From Micromonospora fulviviridis (GTDB taxonomy: Bacteria; Actinomycetota; Actinomycetes; Mycobacteriales; Micromonosporaceae): a stretch of 64,000 nucleotides of DNA. Below the pieces are notes generated by a model, which was given only the letters and a program-made list of their open reading frames with translations, was not told the DNA's origin and ran no database searches. The position numbers and the translations under genes were made by a program. The stretch's first letter is position 1, and each line of letters opens with the position of its first letter. Below, piece after piece: positions 32,454 through 41,838 of this stretch. The stretch spans positions 44,260 through 108,259 of the forward strand of contig NZ_BMRA01000015.1 of the NCBI RefSeq assembly GCF_014648395.1, given 5' to 3'.

Positions 32454-33914
32454 CTACTCCCAGTCCTCGTCGTCGGCGTCGTCCTGCGCGGCGGCCGCCA
32501 CCTCGTCCTCGGAACGCACCCGGCGCGCCTTGCGGGCGGCCAGCCGCTCCGCGGCGGACACGCGGGTCGACTTGTCCTCCAGCCGGACGTCGGTGCCCCG
32601 GTTGCCGGGGACGAAGTCGACGCCGGCGTAGAGGGTGGGCTGCCAGTCGAACTCCCGGTCGCCGATCCGGACCAGGTCGCCCGCCTGGGCGCCGGCCTTG
32701 GCCAGCTTCTCCTCGACGCCGAGGCGGGCCAGCCGGTCGGCCAGGAAGCCCACCGCCTCGTCGTTGTCGAAGTTCGTCTGCTTGACCCAGCGCTCCGGAC
32801 GGCTGCCCCGGACGGTGTAGGAGCCGTCCTCCTCCGCCTCGACGGTGAAGCCGGCGTCGTCGACCGCCTTCGGTCGGATCACGATCCGGGTCGGCTCGGC
32901 CGGCGGCGCGGCCCGGCGGGCCTGGTCGACCAGCTCGGCCATCGCGTACATCAGCTCCCGCAGCCCTTCCCGGGTGGCGGTCGAGATGTCGAACACCCGG
33001 AAGCCGCGGGCCTCCAGGTCGGGCCGGACGATGTCGGCGAGGTCCCGCCCGTCCGGCACGTCGATCTTGTTGAGCGCGACCAGGCGGGGACGGTCGGTCA
33101 GACCGCCGTACTGGGTCAGCTCGGACTCGATGGCGTCGATGTCGGCGAGCGGGTCACGGCCCGGCTCCAGCGTCGCCGTGTCGACCACGTGCACCAGCAC
33201 GGCGCAGCGCTCGACGTGGCGGAGGAACTCCAGGCCCAACCCCTTGCCGGTGGCCGCGCCCGGGATCAGCCCCGGCACGTCGGCGACGGTGAAGGTGTGG
33301 TTGTCCACCCGGACGACGCCCAGGTTGGGCACCAGGGTGGTGAACGGGTAGTCGGCGATCTTCGGCTTGGCGGCGGAGATCACCGAGATCAGCGACGACT
33401 TGCCGGCGGAGGGGAAGCCCACCAGGCCGACGTCGGCGACGCTCTTCAGCTCCAGCACCACGTCGAGCCGGTCGCCGGGCTCGCCCAGTTCGGCGAAGCC
33501 GGGGGCCTTCCGCCGGGCGTTCGCCAGCGAGGCGTTGCCTCGGCCGCCGCGCCCGCCCCGGGCCGCCTCGAAGGTGGTGCCCGGGCCGACCAGGTCGGCG
33601 AGCACCTTGCCGTCGAGGGTCTGCACCACGGTGCCGTTCGGCACCTTGATGATCAGGTCGTGGCCGTTGGCCCCGTCCCGGTTCGAGCCGGCCCCGCCCT
33701 TGCCGTTCTCGGCCTTCATGTGCGGGCGGAAGTGGAAGTCGAGCAGCGTGGTCACCTGCGGGTCGACGACCAGCGAGACGCTGCCGCCGTGCCCACCGTT
33801 GCCGCCGTCGGGGCCGCCGAACGGCTTGAACTTCTCCCGGTGGATGGAGACACAGCCGTGCCCGCCGTCGCCGGCCTGCATGTGCAGGACGACCCGGTCA
33901 ACGAACGTCGTCAC
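32454..33914 (-). CDS. obgE: GTPase Obg (CgtA), ribosome assembly and stress factor
   Basis: 486 residues from GTG 33914. The glycine-rich Obg fold (GGPDGGNGGHGGSVSLVVD) occupies residues 1-158; the G domain follows with GFPSAGKSS, DVPGLIPGA and NKID; the C-terminal OCT domain (about 340-430) has GSRPERWVKQTNFDNDEAV. An acidic tail is present. ObgE acts in 50S maturation and senses GDP/ppGpp. It is in the conserved order rplU-rpmA-obgE, separated from rpmA by a terminator-like hairpin. Confidence 0.98.
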   Translation of the reverse strand: MTTFVDRVVLHMQAGDGGHGCVSIHREKFKPFGGPDGGNGGHGGSVSLVVDPQVTTLLDFHFRPHMKAENGKGGAGSNRDGANGHDLIIKVPNGTVVQTLDGKVLADLVGPGTTFEAARGGRGGRGNASLANARRKAPGFAELGEPGDRLDVVLELKSVADVGLVGFPSAGKSSLISVISAAKPKIADYPFTTLVPNLGVVRVDNHTFTVADVPGLIPGAATGKGLGLEFLRHVERCAVLVHVVDTATLEPGRDPLADIDAIESELTQYGGLTDRPRLVALNKIDVPDGRDLADIVRPDLEARGFRVFDISTATREGLRELMYAMAELVDQARRAAPPAEPTRIVIRPKAVDDAGFTVEAEEDGSYTVRGSRPERWVKQTNFDNDEAVGFLADRLARLGVEEKLAKAGAQAGDLVRIGDREFDWQPTLYAGVDFVPGNRGTDVRLEDKSTRVSAAERLAARKARRVRSEDEVAAAAQDDADDEDWE

Positions 33915-33961
33915 GACGCCAATCCTTCCAGCGGGACCCACCCCGCACCTGAAAAAGCGAA

Positions 33962-33991
33962 GCGGGCCGGGACCCGAGGTCCACGGCCCGC
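33962..33991 (-). terminator. Terminator or attenuator between rpmA and obgE
   Basis: A mostly paired hairpin (GCGGGCC / GGCCCGC with an inner GGACC / GGTCC), followed on the minus strand by a run of five T. It probably lowers obgE expression relative to the ribosomal genes. Confidence 0.7.
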
Positions 33992-34003
33992 GACGCCTGC
34001 GAA

Positions 34004-34258
34004 TTACTGCTGCGGCACGATGCTGACGGTCTTGCGACCGCGCTTGGTGCCGAACTGGACCGAGCCGGCGGCCAGCGCGAACAGCGTGTCGTCGCCGCCA
34101 CGGCCGACCAGGTCACCGGGGTGGAACTTGGTGCCACGCTGACGGATGAGGATCTCACCCGCGCTGACGACCTGACCACCGAAGCGCTTCACGCCGAGCC
34201 GCTGGGCCGCGGAATCGCGACCGTTACGCGAGCTGGACGCACCCTTTTTGTGAGCCAT
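34004..34258 (-). CDS. rpmA: 50S ribosomal protein L27
   Basis: 84 residues: MAHKKGASSSRNGRDSAAQR, VSAGEILIRQRGTKFHPGD, RGGDDTLFALAAGSVQF. L27 reaches into the peptidyl-transferase centre. It starts 12 bp after rplU ends. Confidence 0.99.
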   Translation of the reverse strand: MAHKKGASSSRNGRDSAAQRLGVKRFGGQVVSAGEILIRQRGTKFHPGDLVGRGGDDTLFALAAGSVQFGTKRGRKTVSIVPQQ

Positions 34259-34269
34259 TGGAGGACGAC

Positions 34270-34584
34270 CTACTTCCCGCTGGAGATGCCGGTCACCTTG
34301 ACCTGGGTCAGCGGCTGGCGGTGACCCTGGCGCTTGTGGTAGCCGGTCTTGTTCTTGAACTTGTGGATCCGGATCTTCGGGCCCTTGGTGTGCGCGGCGA
34401 TCTCGCCGGACACCGCGACATTGGCAAGCTTCGTCGCGTCGGTCACCAGGTCGTCACCGTCGACGAGGAGCACCGCGGTGAGCTTCACCGCGTCGCCGGG
34501 GGCACCGGCGAGCTTCTCGACCTCGATCACGTCGCCCTCGGCGACCTTGTACTGCTTGCCGCCGGTCTTGACGATCGCGTACAT
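34270..34584 (-). CDS. rplU: 50S ribosomal protein L21
   Basis: 104 residues from ATG 34584: MYAIVKTGGKQYKVAEGDVI at the start, then KIRIHKFKNKTGYHKRQGHR near the end. It binds 23S rRNA domain II and L20. It is first in the rplU-rpmA operon; the 292 bp upstream hold its promoter region and the rne terminator but no further gene. Confidence 0.99.
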   Translation of the reverse strand: MYAIVKTGGKQYKVAEGDVIEVEKLAGAPGDAVKLTAVLLVDGDDLVTDATKLANVAVSGEIAAHTKGPKIRIHKFKNKTGYHKRQGHRQPLTQVKVTGISSGK

Positions 34585-34811
34585 CGGAGGCGGACTCCCT
34601 GTCGTTGAGGCTGCTGGCGGTCGTTCCCACGGCGTCTCGCCGGGAGCCGTGACACCGGCAGCGCGGGCACGCGGGAACTCGGCACACCAAAGTGCGCCGC
34701 AGGCAAGCGTACGCCATACCCGGCCCGCCACCCAAACCGGGCCACCCGTTCAGCGTGGTGGTGAGGCGGAGCACACCGTGAAGCGGTCCACGCGGGGTCG
34801 ACGGAGACGGC

Positions 34812-34852
34812 AGAGCCCCCGCCCCGGACTCTGTGGCCGGGGCAGGGGCCCT
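34812..34852 (-). terminator. Terminator of rne/rng
   Basis: 16-bp arms (AGAGCCCCCGCCCCGG against CCGGGGCAGGGGCCCT, two mismatches) with a 9-base loop, 25 bp after the stop at 34877. Confidence 0.75.
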
Positions 34853-34876
34853 GTCGAACGCGTACGGGTCAGCGGC

Positions 34877-37800
34877 TCACGGCCGGGTACGCCGCCGGGC
34901 GCCGCCACGCCGGGACCTACGGCGGGCGGTGCCGGTGTCGGCGCCCTCCTCGTCCCCGTCGCCGAGGGCGTCCGGGTCGTCCGCGGCGGCCAGCCGGGCC
35001 GAGTCGCCCTCCTGGCTGTCCGTGACCGCCGGGGCGGCGGCCGTCTGGGTCTCGAACCGGGACAGGTCGTAGCCCTGGGTGTCGTAGTAGTCGTCGTCCG
35101 AGCTCTCGACCACCTCGGCGACGGCCTTCTCCGGCGCGGCCGGGGCGGGCTGCTCCGCGACCTCCGCGGCGGGCTTCTCCGGGGCGGCCTTGCGGCCCCG
35201 GCGCCGGCCCTTCTCCTCGCCCGCGGGGGCGGTGACGGCCGAGGCGACCGCCTTGACCTTCTCCCCCGCGCCGCCGCGCGGCTTCTCCGGCACCGGCTCG
35301 GTGTGGATGATCACGCCCCGGCCCTTGCAGCACTCGCAGGTCTCGCTGAACGCCTCCAGCAGGCCGGCGCCGATCCGCTTGCGGGTCATCTGCACCAGGC
35401 CGAGCGAGGTGATCTCGGTGACCTGGTGCTTGGTGCGGTCCCGGCCCAGGCACTCGGTGAGCCGGCGCAGCACCAGCTCCCGGTTCGACTCCAGCACCAT
35501 GTCGATGAAGTCGATCACCACGATGCCGCCGAGGTCGCGCAGCCGGAGCTGGCGCACGATCTCCTCGGCCGCCTCCAGGTTGTTCCGGGTGACCGTCTCC
35601 TCCAGGTTGCCGCCGGAGCCGGTGTACTTGCCGGTGTTGACGTCGATGACGGTCATGGCCTCGGTCCGGTCGATCACCAGCGAACCGCCGGAGGGGAGGA
35701 AGACCTTCCGGTCCAGCCCCTTGAGGATCTGCTCGTCGATCCGGTACTCGGCGAAGACGTCCGTGGTGCCGGCGTGCCGGCGCAGCCGCGCCACCAGGTC
35801 CGGCGAGACGTGCGACAGGTAGGACTCGACCAGGTCGTACGCCGACTCGCCCTCGATGACCAGCTCGCGGAAGTCCTCGTTGAACAGGTCCCGGACCACC
35901 CGGATGACCAGGTCGGGCTCCTCGTAGAGCAGCACCGGGGCGCCGCCCTCGGCCGCCTTGGCCTGGATCTCCTCCCACTGCGCCTGGAGCCGCTTGACGT
36001 CCCGGGCCAGCTCGTCCTCGCTGGCGCCCTCGGCGGCCGTCCGGACGATCACGCCGGCGCCGTCCGGCACCAACTTCTTGAGGATGTCCCGCAGCCGCTT
36101 GCGCTCGGTGTCCGGCAGCTTCCGGCTGATGCCCGAGGCGTTGCCGTTCGGCACGTAGACCAGGTGCCGGCCGGAGAGCGCGATGTGGCTGGTGAGCCGG
36201 GCGCCCTTGTGCCCGATCGGGTCCTTGGTGACCTGCACCAGCACCGAGTCGCCGGACCTGAGCGCCTGCTCGATCGAGCGGGCCCGGCCCTCCAGGCCGG
36301 TGGTGTCCCAGTTGACCTCGCCGGCGTAGAGCACGGCGTTGCGGCCGCGCCCGATGTCGACGAAGGCCGCCTCCATGCTGGGCAGGACGTTCTGCACCTT
36401 GCCCAGGTAGACGTTGCCGGCCATGGTGCCGGACGAGTTGCGGGTCACGTAGTGCTCGACCAGCACGCCGTCCTCGAGGACCGCGATCTGGGTCCGGTCG
36501 CCCCGCTGGCGCACGGCCATCACCCGGTCGACCGCCTCCCGGCGGGCCAGGAACTCCGACTCGCTGAGGATCGGCGGGCGGGTACGCCGCTGCTCGCGGC
36601 CGTCCCGGCGGCGCTGCCGCTTGGCCTCCAGCCGGGTCGAGCCGGAGACGCCCTGCACCTCGTCGACGGCCTTGCGCGGCTCGCGGATCTTGACAACCGT
36701 GGGCACGCCGTCCTCGGCGGCGGTCTCCGCCTCGCCCGCGCCCCGGCGGCGGCGCCGACGGCGACGACGGGTCATCCCCTCGCCCTCGGCCTCCTCCTCG
36801 TCCTCGGTCTCCTCGGCCTCGGCTTCGGCGGCCTCGGCCCGGACGGCCTCCTCGGCCTCCTCGTCCTCGGCCTCCTCGGCGCCCCGACCGCGGCCCCGGC
36901 CCCGGCGGCCCCGACGGCGACGGCGACGCATGGCCGCCTCGTCCTCGTCCTCCTCCGCCTCGGCGATCTCCTCGGCCTCGGCGGTCGGCTCCTCCTCGAC
37001 CTCGACCTCGACCTCGACCGGCTCGGCCTCGCGGCGGCCGCGCCGGCGGCGCCGGCCGGTCTCCGCCGGCTCCTCGACCGGCTCCTCGGCGACCGGGTAG
37101 GTGACCCGGACGACCGGGGCCTCCTCGGGCTGGGGAGGCATGAACAGGACGGCCGGCGCGGAGAGCGCGGCCCGACGCCGACGGGTGGTCGGGGCGGGCT
37201 CCTCGGGGGCCCCCGGCACGGCGGCGCCCGGCGACACCTCACCGGTCCGGTCCTCCGGACCACCGGCGCGGGCCAGGCGGGCCTCGTCGGCGGCCGGGCC
37301 GCCCCGGGTCGGCTCGTCCTCGGCGTCCTCGCCGACCGCGTCCTCGTCCTCGGGCTCGCCCTCGGCGGTCACCGGTGCGGCGGGCGGCTCCGCGTCGGCC
37401 TGCGGCTCGGCGACCGCGTGCGGCTCGACCGTCGGCCCGGCGGCCTCGGCGGGCGCCTCGGTCGGCGACTCGTCCGCCGGGGCCTCGACGGGCGCCGGGG
37501 TGGTCTTGCGACGGCGGGTACGGGTCACCTTGACCGGCGGCACCACCTCGTCGGAGGCGGCCTCCGCCCCGGCCGCGGCCACCGGCTCCTCGACCGCCTT
37601 GGCGGGGGTCGCCTTGCGCCGCCGCCGGGTCTTCGGCGCGGCCTCCAGTTCCCCGGCGACCGGGGCGAACACCTCGGCCTGCGGGGACTCGCCGCTGCCG
37701 GTCGCCGCCGTCGACGCCTCCACCGGCGCGTCGGTCTGCTCCGGCTGGTTAAGCGGCGCGGTCTTGCGGCGGCTGGCCCGCTTGCGGGCCGGCGGCTTCG

Positions 37801-37891
37801 CCTCGGTGGTGCTGTCGGTGTTGCTGGTAGCGGTCGCCTCGGCCGGCTCTGCGCCGGTCCGTTCGCCGCCCTCGGGCTCGTTCTCGAGCAT
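34877..37891 (-). CDS. rne: Ribonuclease E/G family endoribonuclease
   Basis: 1004 residues from ATG 37891. In the usual actinobacterial layout, the catalytic core lies in the middle, flanked by long disordered tails. N-terminal half: Ala/Glu/Arg-rich with blocks such as RRRRRGRRGRGRGRG and acidic runs. Core: S1-like region GNVYLGKVQNVLPSMEAAF, VQVTKDPIGHKGARLT, the DNase I-like metal site (GSLVIDRTEAMTVIDVNTG and GIVVIDFIDM), and the zinc-link CECCKGRG. The tails bind RNA and partner proteins of the degradosome. It is the last gene before rplU on this strand. Confidence 0.97.
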   Translation of the reverse strand: MLENEPEGGERTGAEPAEATATSNTDSTTEAKPPARKRASRRKTAPLNQPEQTDAPVEASTAATGSGESPQAEVFAPVAGELEAAPKTRRRRKATPAKAVEEPVAAAGAEAASDEVVPPVKVTRTRRRKTTPAPVEAPADESPTEAPAEAAGPTVEPHAVAEPQADAEPPAAPVTAEGEPEDEDAVGEDAEDEPTRGGPAADEARLARAGGPEDRTGEVSPGAAVPGAPEEPAPTTRRRRAALSAPAVLFMPPQPEEAPVVRVTYPVAEEPVEEPAETGRRRRRGRREAEPVEVEVEVEEEPTAEAEEIAEAEEDEDEAAMRRRRRRGRRGRGRGRGAEEAEDEEAEEAVRAEAAEAEAEETEDEEEAEGEGMTRRRRRRRRRGAGEAETAAEDGVPTVVKIREPRKAVDEVQGVSGSTRLEAKRQRRRDGREQRRTRPPILSESEFLARREAVDRVMAVRQRGDRTQIAVLEDGVLVEHYVTRNSSGTMAGNVYLGKVQNVLPSMEAAFVDIGRGRNAVLYAGEVNWDTTGLEGRARSIEQALRSGDSVLVQVTKDPIGHKGARLTSHIALSGRHLVYVPNGNASGISRKLPDTERKRLRDILKKLVPDGAGVIVRTAAEGASEDELARDVKRLQAQWEEIQAKAAEGGAPVLLYEEPDLVIRVVRDLFNEDFRELVIEGESAYDLVESYLSHVSPDLVARLRRHAGTTDVFAEYRIDEQILKGLDRKVFLPSGGSLVIDRTEAMTVIDVNTGKYTGSGGNLEETVTRNNLEAAEEIVRQLRLRDLGGIVVIDFIDMVLESNRELVLRRLTECLGRDRTKHQVTEITSLGLVQMTRKRIGAGLLEAFSETCECCKGRGVIIHTEPVPEKPRGGAGEKVKAVASAVTAPAGEEKGRRRGRKAAPEKPAAEVAEQPAPAAPEKAVAEVVESSDDDYYDTQGYDLSRFETQTAAAPAVTDSQEGDSARLAAADDPDALGDGDEEGADTGTARRRSRRGGARRRTRP

Positions 37892-38022
37892 GGACGTTCT
37901 CCAGTTCTGGCTGCCCCGGGCGCGGGTGAGCGCTGCCACGCAGGGTCGCCGCAAAAGGTGTTTCCGCCGGGCGCGCAGGTGCGCGACCGCCGAAGTCTGC
38001 CTGCCAGAACGCTGACCGTCGG

Positions 38023-38799
38023 TCAGCGTTCTCCGATGGCTGCCCCGTCGCGATCCGCGTCCAACGGATCCACGATCTCGCCCTGCGCGGTCAGCGTGCC
38101 CTGCGCCAGCCGGATCACCCTCGGGGAGACCGGCGGCTCCAGGTCGGCCACCACGCGGAGGCCGGAAAGGACGTCATCGGGTCGCACGGACGGGGTGACC
38201 TGCCGCACGACCAGTTCGAGTATCGCACACGGTACGGCCGTCGCCCCGGAAGGCGTCTCGGACGGCGGCAGCGTATCGATGGCGATGACGGCGGCACGGG
38301 CGTCGAAGGTGCGCCGCCCCTGCTTGGTCATCCGCTCGACCTGGATCTCCTCGGCGGCGGTGAACGCGCTCACCGCCCGCTCCAGCACGGCCGGGTCGAC
38401 CTCGGGCAGCTCGATCCGCCAGCGGGACGCCTCGATCCGGTCGGCCAGGCTGCCGCCGGCGGCCTCCACCGCGTCCAGCACGTCGAGCCCGGGCGACAGG
38501 GCGGCGTCCAGGGCCGCCCGCAGCTGCGCCGGGTCGACCGGCTCGCGCAGGCCGATCTCCAGGTACTCCGCCTCGCTGGCCACCCCGGTCGGGGCGGCGG
38601 AGGCGTACGAGATCTTCGGGTGCGGGGTGAAACCCTGGGAGAAGGCGATCGGTACGCCGGCCCGGCGCAGCGCGCGCTCGAAGGCCCGGGCGAAGTCCCG
38701 GTGCGAGGTGAACCGCAGCGGTCCACGCTTGGCGTACCGGATCCGGACCCGCTGGACGACCGGCGCCTGGCCGCCCTCGGGTTGAGGCTTTCTGGCGAT
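38023..38799 (-). CDS. TIGR03936 family radical-SAM-associated protein, apparent ATC start codon
   Basis: 258 residues if read from ATC 38799. The conserved N-terminus (RIRYAKRGPLRFTSHRDFAR and FSQGFTPHPKISYASAAP) lies wholly upstream of the first ATG/GTG/TTG in the frame (GTG 38583), and no standard start exists between that conserved region and the upstream stop. A GAGGAG ribosome site at 38811-38806 sits six bases before ATC GCC AGA AAG, which corresponds to Met-Ala-Arg-Lys expected for this protein. TIGR03936 is normally adjacent to, or fused with, TIGR03960 (here at 42460-44445), and its function in RNA or protein modification is unproven. A sequencing error ATG to ATC is the alternative. 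Confidence 0.85.
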   Translation of the reverse strand: MARKPQPEGGQAPVVQRVRIRYAKRGPLRFTSHRDFARAFERALRRAGVPIAFSQGFTPHPKISYASAAPTGVASEAEYLEIGLREPVDPAQLRAALDAALSPGLDVLDAVEAAGGSLADRIEASRWRIELPEVDPAVLERAVSAFTAAEEIQVERMTKQGRRTFDARAAVIAIDTLPPSETPSGATAVPCAILELVVRQVTPSVRPDDVLSGLRVVADLEPPVSPRVIRLAQGTLTAQGEIVDPLDADRDGAAIGER

Positions 38800-38940
38800 C
38801 GTGAGCTCCTCGGCTGTACCTGCGTGTCCGTCCCATCCTGGCGCAGCGGCCGGCGCGGCCCGCAGCCGGGGCGGTGCGAGCCGCCGGACGAACCGGCCGG
38901 AACCGGTCAGCGGGGGCTTCCCGCCCCGCCCGAAGACGAC

Positions 38941-38981
38941 GGTGGCCGGCCGGTGACGCGCAGGTCAGCCGGCCGGCCACC
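38941..38981 (-). terminator. Terminator of the mycosin-like gene
   Basis: 13-bp perfect arms GGTGGCCGGCCGG and complement with a 15-base loop, six bp after the stop at 38987. Confidence 0.75.
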
Positions 38982-38986
38982 ACGGT

Positions 38987-40360
38987 TCAGGACCGGTTCC
39001 CGCCCGGTGGCGGGTAGGACCCCGGTGGCGGCGGAACGTGACCCGGCGGCGGAGCGTACGGGTTGGCGCCCGGCGCGACGTGACCGCCCGGCGGGCCCGG
39101 CGGGGCGTGGTAGCCGGCCGGGACGGGCGGGGTGCCGTAACCGCCCCCGGCGCCCTGGTCGAGCAGTTCGTCCGGTACGTCGGCCGCCCGGGCCGCCTCG
39201 CGGCGGTAGCGGCGCCGGTTCCAGATCAGGAAGACCACGAGCGCCACCAGCACCACCAGCGCCACCGCGATGCCGATGCCGATGATCATGACCTGCTGGT
39301 CGGTGGGGCCGCCGCGGTCGCCGTGCTCGGTGACGTCGAAGTCGTCGTCCTCGGCCGCCTGCGGCGGGGCCGGGCTGGCCGCGGCCGGGGCGAGCAGCGG
39401 GTTCGCCGAGACCGCCGGCACCTTGGCGGTCAGCGCCGCCACCGGGTCGACGCGGCCGAAGCCGTACTGCGGGTCGCGGCCGGGCGGGCCGGCGTCCCGG
39501 GCGGTGCGGATGATCCGGTTGATCACGTTGGGCGCGGAGAGGTCCGGGTACTTCGACCGGATGAGCGCCGCGATGCCGGAGACGATCGCGGTGGCGTCGG
39601 AGGTTCCGTCACCCCAGCCGTAGCCGTGGTCCGGGCCGGCGTTGTAGATGCCGTCGGCCGGGGCCGACACCACGGCCTCGGGTCCCTGGGTCGAGCCGGA
39701 CCAGAACCGCCCACCCTTGGTGGTGCCGGTCACCGCGATCACCCCAGGGACGTTGGCCGGGCTGATCACCTGGCTGTGCCCCTTGGCGGTGTTGCCCGCA
39801 CCGGCCACCACGACCACGTCCCGGTCCAGGGCGTACCTGATCGCGGCCTCTTCGTCGTCGGACGCCACTCCCAGGGCGCCGTAGGACAGGTTGACGACCT
39901 TGGCGCCGCCGTCGACGGCCATCCGGATGCCCTGGGCCGACGCCGCCTGGCTGATCTCCCCGTCGCCCGGCTTCGTCTTGATCGGCAGGATCCGCACGCC
40001 CGGCGCGATGCCGGTCACCCCGTCCGGACCGGCGTTGCGCGCCGCGATGATTCCGGCCATGTGGGTGCCGTGACCGTCCGAGTCGGAGCGCCCGTCGCCG
40101 GCGGCGCCGTAGCTGCGGCGACCGGGAAGCACCTGGCCGGCGAGCTCCGGGTGGCTGGCGTCGACACCGCTGTCCACCACCGCGACGGTCACGCCGCGCC
40201 CGGTGGAGAGCCGGTGCGCCTGGTCGATCCGCAGCTCGTCCAGGTACCACTGCTCGGCCCGGCGCGGGGCGGCGGCCGCCGGTTGGGCGGCCCCCAGCAC
40301 CATGAGACCGGCCAGCAGGCCGGCCGCGACCGGCCGGAGCGAGCCCGCGTGCAACCTCAT
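38987..40360 (-). CDS. S8 serine protease of the type VII secretion mycosin class
   Basis: 457 residues from ATG 40360. Signal peptide: RPVAAGLLAGLMVLGAAQPA with cleavage near AAA. The catalytic triad is Asp in TVAVVDSGVD, His in DGHGTHMAGI and Ser in GTSDATAIVSG. A linker follows, then one C-terminal transmembrane helix (MIIGIGIAVALVVLVALVVF) and a Pro/Gly-rich cytoplasmic tail, the layout of membrane-anchored mycosins (MycP) that process T7SS substrates. It lies 10 bp behind a WxG-type substrate gene, so it is probably co-transcribed. Confidence 0.92.
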   Translation of the reverse strand: MRLHAGSLRPVAAGLLAGLMVLGAAQPAAAAPRRAEQWYLDELRIDQAHRLSTGRGVTVAVVDSGVDASHPELAGQVLPGRRSYGAAGDGRSDSDGHGTHMAGIIAARNAGPDGVTGIAPGVRILPIKTKPGDGEISQAASAQGIRMAVDGGAKVVNLSYGALGVASDDEEAAIRYALDRDVVVVAGAGNTAKGHSQVISPANVPGVIAVTGTTKGGRFWSGSTQGPEAVVSAPADGIYNAGPDHGYGWGDGTSDATAIVSGIAALIRSKYPDLSAPNVINRIIRTARDAGPPGRDPQYGFGRVDPVAALTAKVPAVSANPLLAPAAASPAPPQAAEDDDFDVTEHGDRGGPTDQQVMIIGIGIAVALVVLVALVVFLIWNRRRYRREAARAADVPDELLDQGAGGGYGTPPVPAGYHAPPGPPGGHVAPGANPYAPPPGHVPPPPGSYPPPGGNRS

Positions 40361-40370
40361 CCGTCCGTCC

Positions 40371-41825
40371 TCAGCGCAGGATGCCCGGGGACGCGGCGTC
40401 ACCGCTGCCCCACGGATCGTCGTCCTCAGTCAACCACGACGAGTGCTCGGTGCCGCTGCCGCCGTGCCCGGCGCCGCCGTGCCCGCCGCCCATCATGCCG
40501 CCGCCCATCATGCCGGCGCCGCCGCGCATGCCACCCGCGCCCGCGCCGGTCGCGTTGCGCAGGGCGCTGGCCGCGCTGGTCATCGGGGGCACCTTGCCGT
40601 TGCCGCCGCCGACCATGCCGGGGATGCCGCCCATCCCGACCGCGCCGGCCGCGCCGAGACCGCCGCCGCCGATGCCGCCGGCCGAGCCGAGGCCGGCCCC
40701 GCCGCCGCCGAAGCCGCCGCCACCACCGCCGAGCCCCGCCGAGCTGATGCCGCCACCGAGACCGCCGGTGCCGCCGCCGATGGTGCTCGGCCCGCCGGCG
40801 CCGGCGAGGCCGCTGCCGTAGTCGTGGCCGCCGGTGCCCGGGTAGCCGGCGCCGGTGGACGGCGGGGTGTGCGAGCCGGCGCCGCCGCCGGTGTGCCCGC
40901 CGCCGAAGTCGGGGCCGCCGGTGGTGGGCGGGGGCGTCATCGATCCGCCGCCGCCGAAGGAACCCCCGCCCCCGCCGCCGATGCCGGTGCTGCCGAGGGA
41001 GGGCCCGCCGCCGTAGCCGCCGCCCGCGCCACCGCCACCGACGCCGCCACCACCGCCGGGCAGGCCGGACGGCGGCTTGCGGTCGTCGGGGCGGTAGTCG
41101 TCGACGCCGGAGTTCGGGGTCGGCACCACCAGCTTGGGCCGCTCCGTCTGCACCGCGGTGGGCAGCGGCGACATCGCCGAGTTGGCCGCCTGCTGGTTGT
41201 CCCGGTACCAGTTGTCCAGGTGCGACTTGGTGTCCCACCAGCCGCCGCGCTTGTTGTCGTCGGCGTTCCCGTCGACCTTCATGGTCGCCTCGAGGTCGTC
41301 GGCCTTGTCGCGGAACGCGCCGTCGGCGTACGAGGCGGGGTTGCTCTGGTAGTCCTTGCGCAGCGCGGCCAGGAAGCCCGAGGAGCTCTCGCCGTCGCGG
41401 GCGTCGTCGAGCTCGGTGCCGTTGGGCAGGCTCCACTCGTTCCAGCCGAAGTCGTCCATCAGCGGGATCGGGATGCTCGCCACCGACTTGCGGATGTCAC
41501 CCTCGATCCGCGACAGCGCGCCGCTGACGTTGCTGGCGTGGGTGATCAGATCCTCGATCTCCTTGCCGATCTCGCCCAGGTGCTCGCGGTACGCGTCGCC
41601 GCCGCTGCCCTTCCAGCCGGCGAGCAGGCCGGGCAGGCCGCCGCTGTGCGGGCGCTCCTGACCGGGCGCGATCGGGCCGACGAAGGACCGCCCGACGAGC
41701 GCGTCGCGCAGGTAGCCCAGGCCGGTGGCGAGGCTGGTCCACCCCACGCCGACCGAGCCGACCGTCTCCGGGTCCGCCGACAGCGTCACCTCGCGGACGC
41801 ACCGCTCCCAGGTTCCTCCAGCCAT
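40371..41825 (-). CDS. Type VII secretion substrate with WxG motif and glycine-rich C-terminus
   Basis: 484 residues. The helical N-terminal domain (about 1-230) contains LLAGWKGSGGDAYREHL with a WxG turn near residue 71, then helices with IGKEIEDLITHASNVSGALS. From about residue 250 to 460 the sequence is almost entirely Gly with Ser, Thr, Pro and Met. It ends in a conserved-looking acidic/aromatic segment HSSWLTEDDDPWGSGDA. This resembles PPE/WXG100-type exported proteins. Function unknown. The gene is 13 bp behind the 146-aa gene. Confidence 0.82.
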   Translation of the reverse strand: MAGGTWERCVREVTLSADPETVGSVGVGWTSLATGLGYLRDALVGRSFVGPIAPGQERPHSGGLPGLLAGWKGSGGDAYREHLGEIGKEIEDLITHASNVSGALSRIEGDIRKSVASIPIPLMDDFGWNEWSLPNGTELDDARDGESSSGFLAALRKDYQSNPASYADGAFRDKADDLEATMKVDGNADDNKRGGWWDTKSHLDNWYRDNQQAANSAMSPLPTAVQTERPKLVVPTPNSGVDDYRPDDRKPPSGLPGGGGGVGGGGAGGGYGGGPSLGSTGIGGGGGGSFGGGGSMTPPPTTGGPDFGGGHTGGGAGSHTPPSTGAGYPGTGGHDYGSGLAGAGGPSTIGGGTGGLGGGISSAGLGGGGGGFGGGGAGLGSAGGIGGGGLGAAGAVGMGGIPGMVGGGNGKVPPMTSAASALRNATGAGAGGMRGGAGMMGGGMMGGGHGGAGHGGSGTEHSSWLTEDDDPWGSGDAASPGILR

Positions 41826-41838
41826 GACCGTCTCCCCC

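Noticed and set aside
38023..38583. TIGR03936 protein starting at GTG 38583
   Set aside because: This would remove about 72 conserved N-terminal residues, which are encoded upstream in the same frame without interruption.
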